Shown here in pieces: positions 54,800-64,000 of a stretch of DNA of 64,000 bases. This DNA comes from Fragilariopsis cylindrus CCMP1102. Taxonomy: Eukaryota > Bacillariophyta > Bacillariophyceae > Bacillariales > Bacillariaceae. The stretch is taken from the NCBI GenBank assembly GCA_900095095.1, contig FMBT01000316.1, positions 310,001 through 374,000 on the forward strand, in the 5' to 3' direction. Position numbers and translations under genes: made by a program. Below the pieces are notes generated by a model. The model was given only the letters and a program-made list of their open reading frames with translations, was not told the DNA's origin and made no database searches. Each line of letters starts with the position of its first letter. The first letter of the stretch is position 1.

Positions 54800-55277
54800 T
54801 AATAACAATATTAATAATATTAATACTGTAATAGGACTACAAACAATATTGTAGTAAAGATTCAATACAATACAATACAATACAACTCCATGAGTATTTA
54901 TACAGTATTTTGCTAAAATGAAAAGTAAGATAAAATAAAAGAAACGCGTATGATAGGGAAAAAAGCACACAATATACAAACAAACGAAACAAAAGAAAAA
55001 CTCTATTGATATTGAAACTACTATAAATAATACTATATATAAATTAGAAAGATTTAAATATGGTACTACATACATTGTACACTAGGACCTACACTACAGT
55101 ACTAGCTAGTAGCCTATTGTAGCAATCCTCGCGCCCGCGCCGTCTCCGCCGCTGCACAACAAAGTCAATCAGTGTCTGTATTATTCCAATGAATATACTG
55201 TACGATACTGTTATATTATACTGCCTGCTGTATTTTGCCTGCTAGTTGTACAGGGCCTTGCGGCACTAATAAATTTT

Positions 55278-55480
55278 GGGGGTTTCGTAGAAACTAAATA
55301 ATTTTGTTTATTTTTGCAATTTTCAATTGGGGGTTTCGTAGAAACTAAATAATTTTGTTTATTTATACAATTTTCAATTGGGGGTTTCGTAGAAACTAAA
55401 TAATTTTGTTTATTTTTGCAATTTTCAATTGGGGGTTTCGTAGAAACTAAATAATTTTGTTTATTTTTGCAATTTTCAAA
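55278..55480. repeat. Four tandem copies of a 51-bp unit
   Basis: Copies start at 55278, 55329, 55380 and 55431, each beginning gggggtttcgtagaaacta. They are nearly identical; copy 2 has ata in place of the ttg of the others near its end. Because 51 is a multiple of 3 the minus strand stays open (55492-55211), reading a 17-residue repeat ENCKNKQNYLVSTKPPI. The partial inverted pair gtttc/gaaac occurs inside each unit (gtttcgtagaaac, a 5-bp stem with 3-nt loop). Confidence 0.92.
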
Positions 55481-55599
55481 GCGGGTAAACAAAGCCTTTA
55501 CAAAGCGGGTAAGTTATTGGAAGACAATGTACAAGGGATGATGAGGTTGTCTGAAGAGATACAGCTACGGTCACTTCGGCGTTGATTTACTACTATTGT

Positions 55600-55637
55600 G
55601 TCATGTACATGTACATGTACATGTGCATGTACATGTA
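55600..55637. repeat. Self-complementary (GTACAT)n tract
   Basis: About six copies of a 6-bp unit that is nearly palindromic as a whole; one copy reads GTGCAT. It can form a cruciform or a long hairpin. It is intergenic. Confidence 0.8.
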
Positions 55638-55835
55638 CCTGTATCACGGATGGGTACGATAACGATAACAAGCAACGTACGTCAGCAGATCAACAAATAT
55701 TATATTAAAATATAACTTTAACTGTACTTTCATCTATGCATTTACTTTTTATTTCGCATTAATGATTATAATTTACTTTACTTTTACTTTACTTCTTATT
55801 TTCTTTTTACTTCTTGTTATTATATCTCATTTTCA

Positions 55836-58228
55836 TTACTGTTTATTTAAATTCATCCATGCCACAGTATTCGAACCAATATCATTTACAATTTCATCGG
55901 CAGCATATGGATTACCAGCCTCCATTGCTGATTGTGATAATTTTGTTAATAATGTTGGATCTTGTAACCAGGATGTCACAATGGAGGCAATTTCGGTTGG
56001 TTTATTATTATATTCACCAAATTGACTTTCTAATACCACATCCACATTACCAGCCTCCTGTCCTGGTAAGAAACTATGTATGTATGTGTACACAAGTAGA
56101 GCAGCAGAGCATAGCAGTTAATAATCAGTAAGAGTAAAGGGAAACAAAAACGTGTGTGTGTGTTGTTTAGTTTAGAAACAAAATGACAAGGGAAAAAAAG
56201 ATTCATGAAACGACAAATACATGATGACGTCGACAACGATGACAACATCTACATAACACATATGACACAATATAACATACCTTGTCATCATAACAGGTAA
56301 TCCAACAGCTGCAGCTTCTGCTATAGTACCAGGACCAGCTTTCGATACTAATATATCCGCCGCCACCATATATTCTGGTATATTTGTTAAAAATCCTAAT
56401 GGTACTATATCAACATTACCTCTACTTCTTTTGTCAGATGATAATGATGATAATGATGAATCGTCATCATTATTATCATTATTTTTATTCTTTCTTCTTC
56501 TGTTAAATATTTTACGTTTTAATTTTGTGACTAATCGAAATCTTCCTTGAAGTATATCATTAGATATTGCATCAAGATCAAAATCATAGTCTTTATATTT
56601 TTCTAATAATTCATTTTGTAACTTTTCATTCCGACCACATACCACACATATTGTGGCATCGATATCATTTTTAGTTAATGAGATATATAATTCATGAACA
56701 ATTTGTGATAAGGAACCAACACCTTCACCACCACCCATTATTAATATACATTGTTTATTTATATTAGGAATCACCTTTAATTGTTTTCGTATTGATAATT
56801 GATATTCTAGACCCTCTTTCGATGTACGATCTCCCATTAATTTTTGATTTTGGATGGCAAATCCATGTCGTATTGGTAATCCAGTTTGTACAATATCTTC
56901 TGGTGCTGTTCCACCACGTTTTCTGGCTAAGTTATATAATCGATCACTTGCGACATATAATTTATCGACATTCCTTTCAAACCACATACAATGTCCCGAA
57001 CCTAAATCCGTCACTACTGTATAAAATGGTATATGTATCCCTAATTCTTTCGATATTTTATTGGTGGCCTTTAATGGTGTATGATTCATGGTGGGATGGA
57101 CACTGATAATACAATCTGGTTTACTGGACTGAAGTCTCTTTTTTATTGCTCTACCGGATGTAATTCTAGAATGTATATTCGCACAGACTTCATTTAATTT
57201 GGTATTTGATAGATGATAAAATATACGCCATTCGAATGGATTTGCCGACATTCGTTTATACGTATTGACTAAAGTCCGGTAGGGTAAGACACCATGATCC
57301 GACCAGACATCAATTAATTCATACGTCGATCCTGGATATTGTATCAAAAATTGTTTGGCTAATGCTTCGGCACTTGCTCGATGTCCACCACCTGTATCGG
57401 CTGATAAAAAGATGATATGCATTGGTGGTTTCTCCTGTTACAGTATTGATATTATAAATAGAAATAGTTAGTTATAGTATAGCGGTGTCGACCAGACGCA
57501 GCAGTAGCGGAAAATCGAATGTTTGAAGTAAGTAGTAGGGGCGTGGAGGGAGGAAGTAGAAACAAGAAAAGAGGAAAAACAGACAATAATAAAGTTAGTT
57601 TTACGAGATTTGGAGTTGAGTTGAGTTGCGTTTGTTTTCAATGGTGTGTTCAATGGAGAAAAGAGAGAGAATTCGGGAAGTCAAAGTCGAATTCAATCCA
57701 GATTCAATTTTGAATTCGAATTCAATTCATCCCATTTCGTTTCGTTTCTTCTGACGAAAAGAACAATAAAGTTTTGTGTTTACGAGATTGATGGATTGAT
57801 TGATTGCGGGGTGCTGTGCGTTTGTGTTTTCCATAAAGAAGAGATGGAGATGTGTGGGGAATAACGTCGAATTGAATCAAATCAAATCAAATCAAATCTC
57901 CGTTCGAATCAATCAATCTAGATTAATTCGATTCATTCATCTAATTCAGCCTATTATTTATACATACCTCGCTTAGACTTATAGGGATTGCAACTGGAGC
58001 GCTACTCGCCATACTCGTGCTCGCAACACCAACATGAGATGTTTGTGTACTCATTGACGAAGATCGTGTAGATACAGCAGTGTTAGCCGATCCAGATCCA
58101 CCCCTGAATGATGACGGTCCAATAGGACCAACAGCAAATGCAACACTACTCTTCATTGGTATTAATAATGCTAATACTAAAAAGGTAGTACATAACCAGT
58201 AACACTGCATCATAGTTGCAAGTATCAT
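55836..58228 (-). CDS. MGD1: Monogalactosyldiacylglycerol synthase (MGDG synthase), three exons
   Basis: Exons are 58228-57968 (phase 0), 57434-56281 (phase 2) and 56073-55836; the product is 550 aa. Exon 1 encodes a signal peptide (CTTFLVLALLIPMKSSVAFA, then VGP) and a Ser/Thr-rich transit segment. Exon 2 begins with the GT28 N-terminal domain: IIFLSADTGGGHRASAEALA, then DCIISVHPTMNHTPL, VVTDLGSGHCMWF and ILIMGGGEGVGSL. The UDP-sugar site is LVSKAGPGTIAEAAAVGLPV, and exon 3 starts FLPGQEAGNVDVV as in plant MGD. It transfers galactose from UDP-galactose to diacylglycerol, making the main thylakoid lipid. An ~35-residue Lys/Asn/Asp-rich insert (RRRKNKNNDNN...) interrupts the C-terminal domain. 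It is head-to-head with the tandem PGAM gene. Confidence 0.95.
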
Positions 58229-59188
58229 ACTGTAATTAATTTGATTTTGTTTTTGATTTGCTTTGATTGCTACTGTACGTTACTTCACTTTAACTTTCGT
58301 TTTGTTTTTCTTCTTATCAACACACTCTCAACGGCTTTTGCTATGGGTATAGGAGGTAATGATAATTGATGATGTAATAATCTCCCTCGCTCAAAATTCA
58401 CATCATGACATCGACGACGTCCCCTTTGCCTCGGATGGAATTTTCGTCGTTGAGTTCGAAAAATTCAATATTTTTGTTGTGTAAGCAACGTTTTACACGT
58501 GCTTTCACGTGTAAGCACACGTCATACCGTACTGTACTACTAGTAGATCAACGTCAAAACAAAACGCGAACCTCAAGATTCAGCTAATTATCTATGATTG
58601 GCTATCATCTTGAAGTCGATCCTTGACAAATAAAATGTTGACAACCAAAACTCTAACCCTAACTGATTGCTCGATTTGCTCACCCACGTCATCATCCTTC
58701 GAAAAATTATTCAATCACGAGTACCAGTTAGTCCCACGAGTAAAGGGATGATCTTGTACTTTGGGGAGAGAGACGAGGGAGAATGGTACGTTTGTCTTCC
58801 GCTTTAACTTCACAACATACTGTACTGTGCATACATTATGTACTGTAGACATGCCTGCGTGTGGATGTCATTACGGCATGGATGTGATCTTTTTTGTTTG
58901 TTTTTGAAAAAAATAATGCATCAAAAATCTCAAAGCAAAGCAATCCAAGAAGAATCGAAATCAATCATCATCACAAAACAACCACCAGAACTGCTCGCCT
59001 CGACAACTACTGACAACTGCTCGAGTGACTATGAACGCAAAAGTCTAGACAGACAAACAGAGAGAGAGAGAGAGAAGGAGAGACAAACAGAGAGAAAGAG
59101 AGAAAGAGAGAGAGCGAGAAGGAGAAAGAAAGAAAGAGAGAAAGAGAGACAGAAAGAAAGAATAAAAAATAGAGCAACAAGGTCTATT
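58229..59188. promoter_or_regulatory. Shared upstream region of MGDG synthase and tandem-PGAM genes
   Basis: These 960 bp lie between divergent starts. A GAGAGAGA/AAAGAGAG purine tract at 59058-59160 lies just before the PGAM start; it is open in frame with the PGAM gene but looks like leader. A perfect repeat of cacgtg-type sequence (ttacacgtgctttcacgtgtaagcacacgt, about 58490-58520) contains two inverted CACGTG E-box/G-box cores, which are common light- or clock-related sites in plants; relevance here is unproven. Confidence 0.5.
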
Positions 59189-62100
59189 ATGGCGATGATG
59201 ATGTTGATCCGTAATAGCAACAGCAACAGTAGCAGCGGCAGGAACAACAATAAGATCCGTACAAGCAGCAGCAGGAGGAGGAGGAGCGTACTAGCAGCAT
59301 CGAAGAAGAAATCTACTACTAGTACTGTTTCGATTATCACAATCACAACCGTTGTCATTGTCATCTTTCTTCCATTGTTGATGATAGTAACAACGGTGTT
59401 GAATCAACAACTTTGCGTTGAATCATTTTCATTCTCTTCTTCCTACTCAAGATCAAGAAATGCAAGACCGTCAACGACGACGACGACAACGACCGTAATA
59501 AAATCTGCATCATCTGTCGATAATGCAGATACAGATACAGATGCGTCGTTTGGTAGTACATCCAATGAAGAAGAAGAAAAAGAAGAGGCATATATTAACG
59601 CGTTGATAGATGAAGATTCGGTGTTACAGTACGGTGATGGCACAATCAAGAATGGATATAGTGGTACGACGTCTGGATATAGTCCATTTTTAGATAAGGA
59701 ATCATATATATCTACACCCAAGTGGTTTCAACCAACCAAAAAATTCTTTCATAGACGCAATGAAAGAAAAGTATTGAGAGAATCAAAATTAAATGAAATG
59801 AATGAAGATGGATATGGTGAAATGAGACGAAGTAGTATTGGTACTGTGAATAGTAAACGATCCTATATAAAACGAGTAATCAAAAAACCATATAGGAAAT
59901 TGAAAAAATTAATTACAAAAGATACAACAGAACCAGGAACTCTCATACTGGTCCGTCATGGTGAAAGTATTTGGAATAAAAATAAAACATTCACGGGATG
60001 GGCCGATCCAGACTTAACAATACAGGGATATCGAGAAGTCGAACATGCGGCACGTTTATTAATGGAAGGTGGATATCATTATGATATCCATGTCGTCTTT
60101 ACCTCACGATTAAAACGTGCAATACGTAGTACCTGGATTTTATTACAAGAATTTAATGAAGTGTATTTACCGGTCTTTAAATCATGGAGATTAAATGGTA
60201 AGTAAATGTGTAGTATTATTGTGCTATAGTTTTGTTTGTATTATTCGTCTTTTTGTTTCTTTTGTTCCAAATACCCGTCATCAATTCTCACACACGCCTT
60301 CACTGTCACACTCCATACACAAATAAACATTAGAACGTAATTATGGTGCATTAACAGGATTAAGTAAAACACAAACCGCCGAACGATTAGGTGCAGAATT
60401 AGTACAAGGATGGCGTGGTTCATTAACCAAAAAACCACCTCCGTTAGATATCAAAAATGATCCAATTCATTATCAACAATATTATCCCGGCAATGATCGG
60501 AAGTATGCAGATTTGACGGAAGATCAGATACCATTAACCGAATCATTAAAAGATTGTATGATACGAACCAAACCATTATGGGACGACAAAATTGTATATG
60601 AATTAAAAAAGGGTCGAAATGTATTAGTTGTCGCACATGCAAATACATTACGTGGATTAGTGAAAACAATAGATGATATTGGTGATGAAGAAATACAAAA
60701 TGTACAAATACCAACAGGTATACCAATAATATATAAATTTAAAAAGGATGTTGATACTGGACAATTAATATCAATTGATGATGATGATGGTGGGAATAGT
60801 AATTTAGTTAGTCAAGTACATATGAAAGGTAAATTTTTAGAAAAACCTGGTCTGTTAAAGGAAGCATTAAAATTAGAAGAAGGTTGGAAGGTATGTAAAT
60901 TTGTTTGTCTTATCTTGGATTGCTTGCTTTGCTTTGCTTTGACTGATATGAATATTGATTCGATTCTTACCCGCTGTCCCCACCTCTTATCACAATATTT
61001 ATAAAACAAAAAAAAACAAAAAAAAATTAAGGCACGTGTTCCTGGATATGATCCTATAATGCAGCGTCAAATTCGTCCAATGACAGGATTAGAACGTTCC
61101 TTATACAAATTAAATGCTGTACGTGAATTAGGTGCATGGGCAAATGAGTTTATTGATTTAGATATGTTAAAAAACAATGGTGATGGAAAAGTAGGAGAAG
61201 ATACTGATAGTAATGATGATGGGAATGGTATATTCTTTACAACTAATGGCAATGGTAACAATAAAATAGCACCAACAACAACCGCGATAGTAGCGAATAA
61301 CGGTAGAGGTGATGTTGGTGCAGACATTATAAGTGATCAAGAAGAGGATGATGTTAGTTCTTCTGCCATTGTCGATGATGATGATGATGATGATGATGGC
61401 GACGAGGATGAAAATGAAAATGCAGTTCCTACATTTTTTGCTCAACCTTGTGTTGTCCCCGATCGGGAAGGAGGGACCAATAACGACGACGAAGTTTCAT
61501 CATCTGGTGGTTCTAATACTCAGACAAAACGTCAAGATTCTGTTATTGTTATCATCCGGCATGGCAAAACGCAGCATAATAAATTAGGTCTGTTTACTGG
61601 TTGGGAGGATGCACCATTAGCAGAAGAAGGTATTGAGGAGGCAAAATTAGCTGGACGGAATTTAAAAAAGTTTGGTTTCGAATTTGATGTTGTGTATACG
61701 TCATGGTTAAGCCGTGCATTAGAAACTGCATGGTTTGTTATGGATGAAATGGATTGCTTATGGTTACCAATTGTTAAGACATGGCGTCTCAATGAACGTA
61801 TGTATGGTAATTTGACAGGCTTGTCAAAGCAGATGGTCAAACAACGGCATGGAGAAAAACAATTCAAAGGTAAGAATACGTGTATTTACAGTAATGTCTT
61901 ACAACTCCTGTCCTGCCATGTCCTGTTCAGTCTTGTCCGTCCATGCAAACAATATATTTTAGTGCGCCTTGCACTTTATATACTCTAATTTCCTCTGATA
62001 TGTTTGTTTTAATCTCGTGTGAATGATCCCCCCTAACAACCCAAATTTGATTTTCACAGCGTGGCGACGTGGATTTGATGTTCGACCTCCACCTGTTTCA

Positions 62101-63036
62101 TCATTCTCAAAAGATTATCCAGGGTACGTAACGCACACACAAACAAAAATAAAAATAAACTGTTATCGATGTAGTCCTCGTGCTGCTGTATATTTCATGC
62201 TTAATCTAATAGCATACATATGTTTTCCTCCACATGTACACGTAAAGAAATGATCCAAGGTATCAAAAATATTTACGTGATGTTCGGTACTCGATTAAAG
62301 AAAGTTGTATCAGATCAATCGAAAAAGGAAAACCAGTCCTCGTACGTAAATTACCTAAAACTGAAAGTTTGAAAGATTGTATGGATCGGACGTTGCCATA
62401 TTTTATTGAGCGAATTGAAAAAGATGCAATTGACCAAAATAAGCGGGTGCTTATATCCAGTAGTGAAAATGCAATTCGTGGCTTACTTATGCATCTTTGC
62501 GATATACCACAAGGTAAGGAATTTCGATTTGATTCGATACGATACGAAAGTAAAGTAGAGTAAACTGAATGCAGCACAATCCGATGTCGACTATAGAAAT
62601 TCTCACGTCTCTCTATCTCTCATAATATACCAAAAGATGAAATTACTGGACTAGAAATCCCGAATGGTTTACCATTAATTTATGATATCCGAAGTAAATG
62701 TGTCAAACTATTAGATGACGGTACAGGGTAAGTAGGGAGAAAAAAACTGAATCGAGCACAATACGATGACGATTATAGGAATTCTCACATCTCTCATTGT
62801 TCTTATTGTTATTGTCATTATCCTTATGAAGTCGGGATCCCATGGAAGTATATAACTTCGGTACATCAGCAAAATATTTATTCCGTCCGTGTCAAAACGA
62901 AGATGGTAGCCTTGATGAAGAATGCTCAATCAATTATGATAGTATGGATACATCTAGACCTTCTATTTCATCAAAAGATCAGGCAATACTTGATGAGATC
63001 ACAGGAAAAACAACGAAAACGAAAACGACGGTTTGA
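59189..63036 (+). CDS. Tandem phosphoglycerate-mutase-fold protein (dPGM type), seven exons; second domain degenerate
   Basis: Exons are 59189-60197, 60334-60890, 61032-61869, 62060-62123, 62248-62513, 62637-62727 and 62832-63036, all GT-AG; the product is 1009 aa. I start at 59189 rather than 58838 because the 117 extra codons are mostly purine repeat. An Arg-rich N-terminus and a hydrophobic signal/anchor segment (about 48-75) suggest an organelle or ER route. Domain 1 has LVRHGESIWNKNKTFTGW (catalytic His near 256), TSRLKRAIRSTW, RLNERNYGALTG and the second catalytic His in VVAHANTLRGLV. Domain 2 has IIRHGKTQHNKLGLFTGW, TSWLSRALETAW and RLNERMYGNLTG. Its distal motif reads LISSSENAIRGLL, with Ser (codon 62462-62464) where the second His should be, so domain 2 is probably not an active mutase. 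An acidic linker joins the domains. Confidence 0.9.
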
Positions 63037-63441
63037 AATGTCTTATATACTACTTCCTCCAGTCAAAAAATTAGTACGAGGAACTGCGCATTAAAGTTAA
63101 CGCTCAAAAGTAAGGGGGAAAGAATTAAAAATAATTATTTAAAATTGAAAGCGTTCACGTTGAGTGTTAACGAACTCGTGACTCAAATACATGGGACTCA
63201 ACGAAGGCCTTGTACAGTACTGTATTTAGAATTTTCGTTGAAAAAATTAAAAAATATTGTCGTTTCCCTGCTCTCCCTCACACTCGTGACCCAAAAAGAA
63301 TATCTTTTCGCATTTCATTATTTACCTACTATCATCATATATTTGTTATTGTGTTGATGTGTTGATAAATAAATCCATCTCAAATATTATAATCTGTTGT
63401 TGAGTCTAGTCTCTACAATGAGTGTAATGCATTTATGTACC
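63037..63441. other. Intergenic region between convergent genes
   Basis: These are the 3' flanks of the tandem PGAM gene and the edge gene. The region is AT-rich; I see nothing recognisable. Confidence 0.5.
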
Positions 63442-64000
63442 TTATAATTCTTGTATATAGGATATTAAGGAACGTATCAAGTATGCAAATGCATCATTTG
63501 TACGATGTGCATCAGGACCAATTCCATATAAAAATGCATTCCCTACATCCGTTTTCATGGAATCTTGTTTTTGTTGTATAATGGATTTTGATTTTGATTC
63601 CTTTGTCTTTGATCTTGTTTCTGATAATAATACTGCTTCGTCATTATTATCATTTTCATTTTCTATATTATGATTCTGATGATCTATTAATAATGTATTT
63701 AATGTTGTGATTAAATTTGTAATACTTTGTTCTGGATTTGTTTCATTACCAATAATTTCTATCACAAAATTATTATATTGAATACCTATGTTGTTGTTAT
63801 TGTTATTGTTATTATCCTGCTGGTCTTTTTGTTGATCTTGTTGTTGTTGTTGTTGTTGTACTGCAACGAATGGATAGGATTCTTCTACCGACCATGTATC
63901 ATCAATACCATAATTATTATTTTCTGGTACATACCAACTACGTGTACGTCTGCGTTCATTATTCTTAGTATTATTAGACCTAGTAGTAGGATTCTTATTA
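63442..64000 (-). CDS. 3' part of an unknown gene, cut by the window edge
   Basis: The minus-strand frame is open from the window edge to a stop at 63442-63444 (186 codons seen). It is Asn/Gln-rich, with a poly-Gln run and an acidic Asn stretch. The clearer pieces are RRRTRSWYVPENNNYGIDDT, TWSVEESYPFVAVQ, the segment FVIEIIGNETNPEQSITNLI and the end NAFLYGIGPDAHRTNDAFAY. Part of the sequence may include an intron I cannot define. No family is recognised. Confidence 0.55.
   Translation of the reverse strand, partial: NKNPTTRSNNTKNNERRRTRSWYVPENNNYGIDDTWSVEESYPFVAVQQQQQQQDQQKDQQDNNNNNNNNIGIQYNNFVIEIIGNETNPEQSITNLITTLNTLLIDHQNHNIENENDNNDEAVLLSETRSKTKESKSKSIIQQKQDSMKTDVGNAFLYGIGPDAHRTNDAFAYLIRSLISYIQEL

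Larger units (their letters stand above)
54800..55835. other. Intergenic region with a 51-bp minisatellite
   Basis: It holds (AATAC)n at 54866-54882, the four-copy 51-bp minisatellite (55278-55480) and a self-complementary (GTACAT)n tract at about 55600-55637. The minus-strand ORF over the minisatellite is listed under repeats, not as a gene. Confidence 0.6.

Noticed and set aside
55211-55492. 93-codon minus-strand ORF called as a gene
   Set aside because: Its openness follows from a 51-bp (multiple of 3) minisatellite; kept only as a repeat and a finding.
58838-59188. N-terminal 117 codons ahead of the tandem PGAM start
   Set aside because: A GAGA/AAAG purine tract gives an Arg/Glu/Lys repeat that looks like leader; the downstream Met precedes a sensible targeting segment.
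1-64000. CRISPR arrays, rRNA genes, LTR-type or other virus-like elements, DNA transposons
   Set aside because: No spacer-separated palindromic repeats, rRNA signatures, terminal repeat pairs or reverse-transcriptase, integrase or transposase motifs were seen; the regular array at 5.0-7.2 kb is exon/intron LRR repeats.

Overview
The window looks like nuclear DNA of a photosynthetic stramenopile, most likely a diatom. The evidence is as follows. Coding regions are AT-rich, with compact GT-AG introns and many Asn/Asp/Ser/Gln/Thr homopolymer stretches. Several proteins start with a signal peptide followed by a transit-like segment (the bipartite plastid address of secondary plastids). There is a nuclear MGDG synthase, a lumenal PsbP-like protein and a lumenal FKBP. 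One large gene carries the LNR + LRR combination that I associate with diatom membrane receptors. There are no rRNA genes, no CRISPR arrays and no recognisable virus-like or transposon elements.

Layout. 0.1-3.6 kb: tRNA-Gly(UCC), then a two-exon ThrE/Prm10-like membrane transporter gene whose intron holds an antisense tRNA-Ser(GCU). 4.9-10 kb (minus): a multi-span membrane protein with a Notch-type LNR module and a leucine-rich repeat tail built from 13 consecutive 72-nt exons, each one LRR, set in a ~179-bp exon/intron tandem array. 11.7-12.9 kb: a three-exon tetraspan protein. 13-15.3 kb: repeats and doubtful small ORFs. 15.3-16.8 kb (minus): CCDC25/Jlp2. 17.3-19.5 kb (minus): a prolyl-hydroxylase-like 2OG-Fe(II) dioxygenase, divergent from an Arg/Ser-rich unknown at 20.1-21.3 kb. 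21.3-24.1 kb: gene-poor with microsatellites. 24.1-27.7 kb: PWP2/UTP1. 28-31.2 kb (minus): a membrane RING protein and a mitochondrial-looking protein. 31.8-36.9 kb: a zinc-finger/TFIIS-N ORF running directly into an ATAD5/Elg1-type AAA+ clamp-unloader gene. 37.5-39.5 kb (minus): complex I 51-kDa subunit. 40.2-41.6 kb: an unidentified plastid-targeted protein. 44-46.9 kb (minus): a large unknown gene with an apparent frame break in a C5 run. 47.7-48.7 kb: lumenal FKBP. 49.5-52.5 kb (minus): organellar mTERF. 53.4-54.8 kb: PsbP-like. 55.8-58.2 kb (minus): MGDG synthase. 59.2-63.0 kb: a tandem phosphoglycerate-mutase-fold protein. 63.4-64 kb (minus): the 3' part of an unknown gene.

There are no operons; genes are individually transcribed, often head-to-head with a few hundred bases between starts. 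Four genes in the right-hand third (FKBP, mTERF, PsbP-like, MGDG synthase) serve the plastid: lumen folding, organelle transcription/translation, photosystem II and galactolipid synthesis. The most unusual structures are the exon-per-repeat LRR array, in which some introns are identical between copies while the exons differ, and the double PGAM protein, whose second domain has lost a catalytic His. All exon borders were derived by eye from splice consensus, reading-frame continuity and family similarity; no database search was possible.
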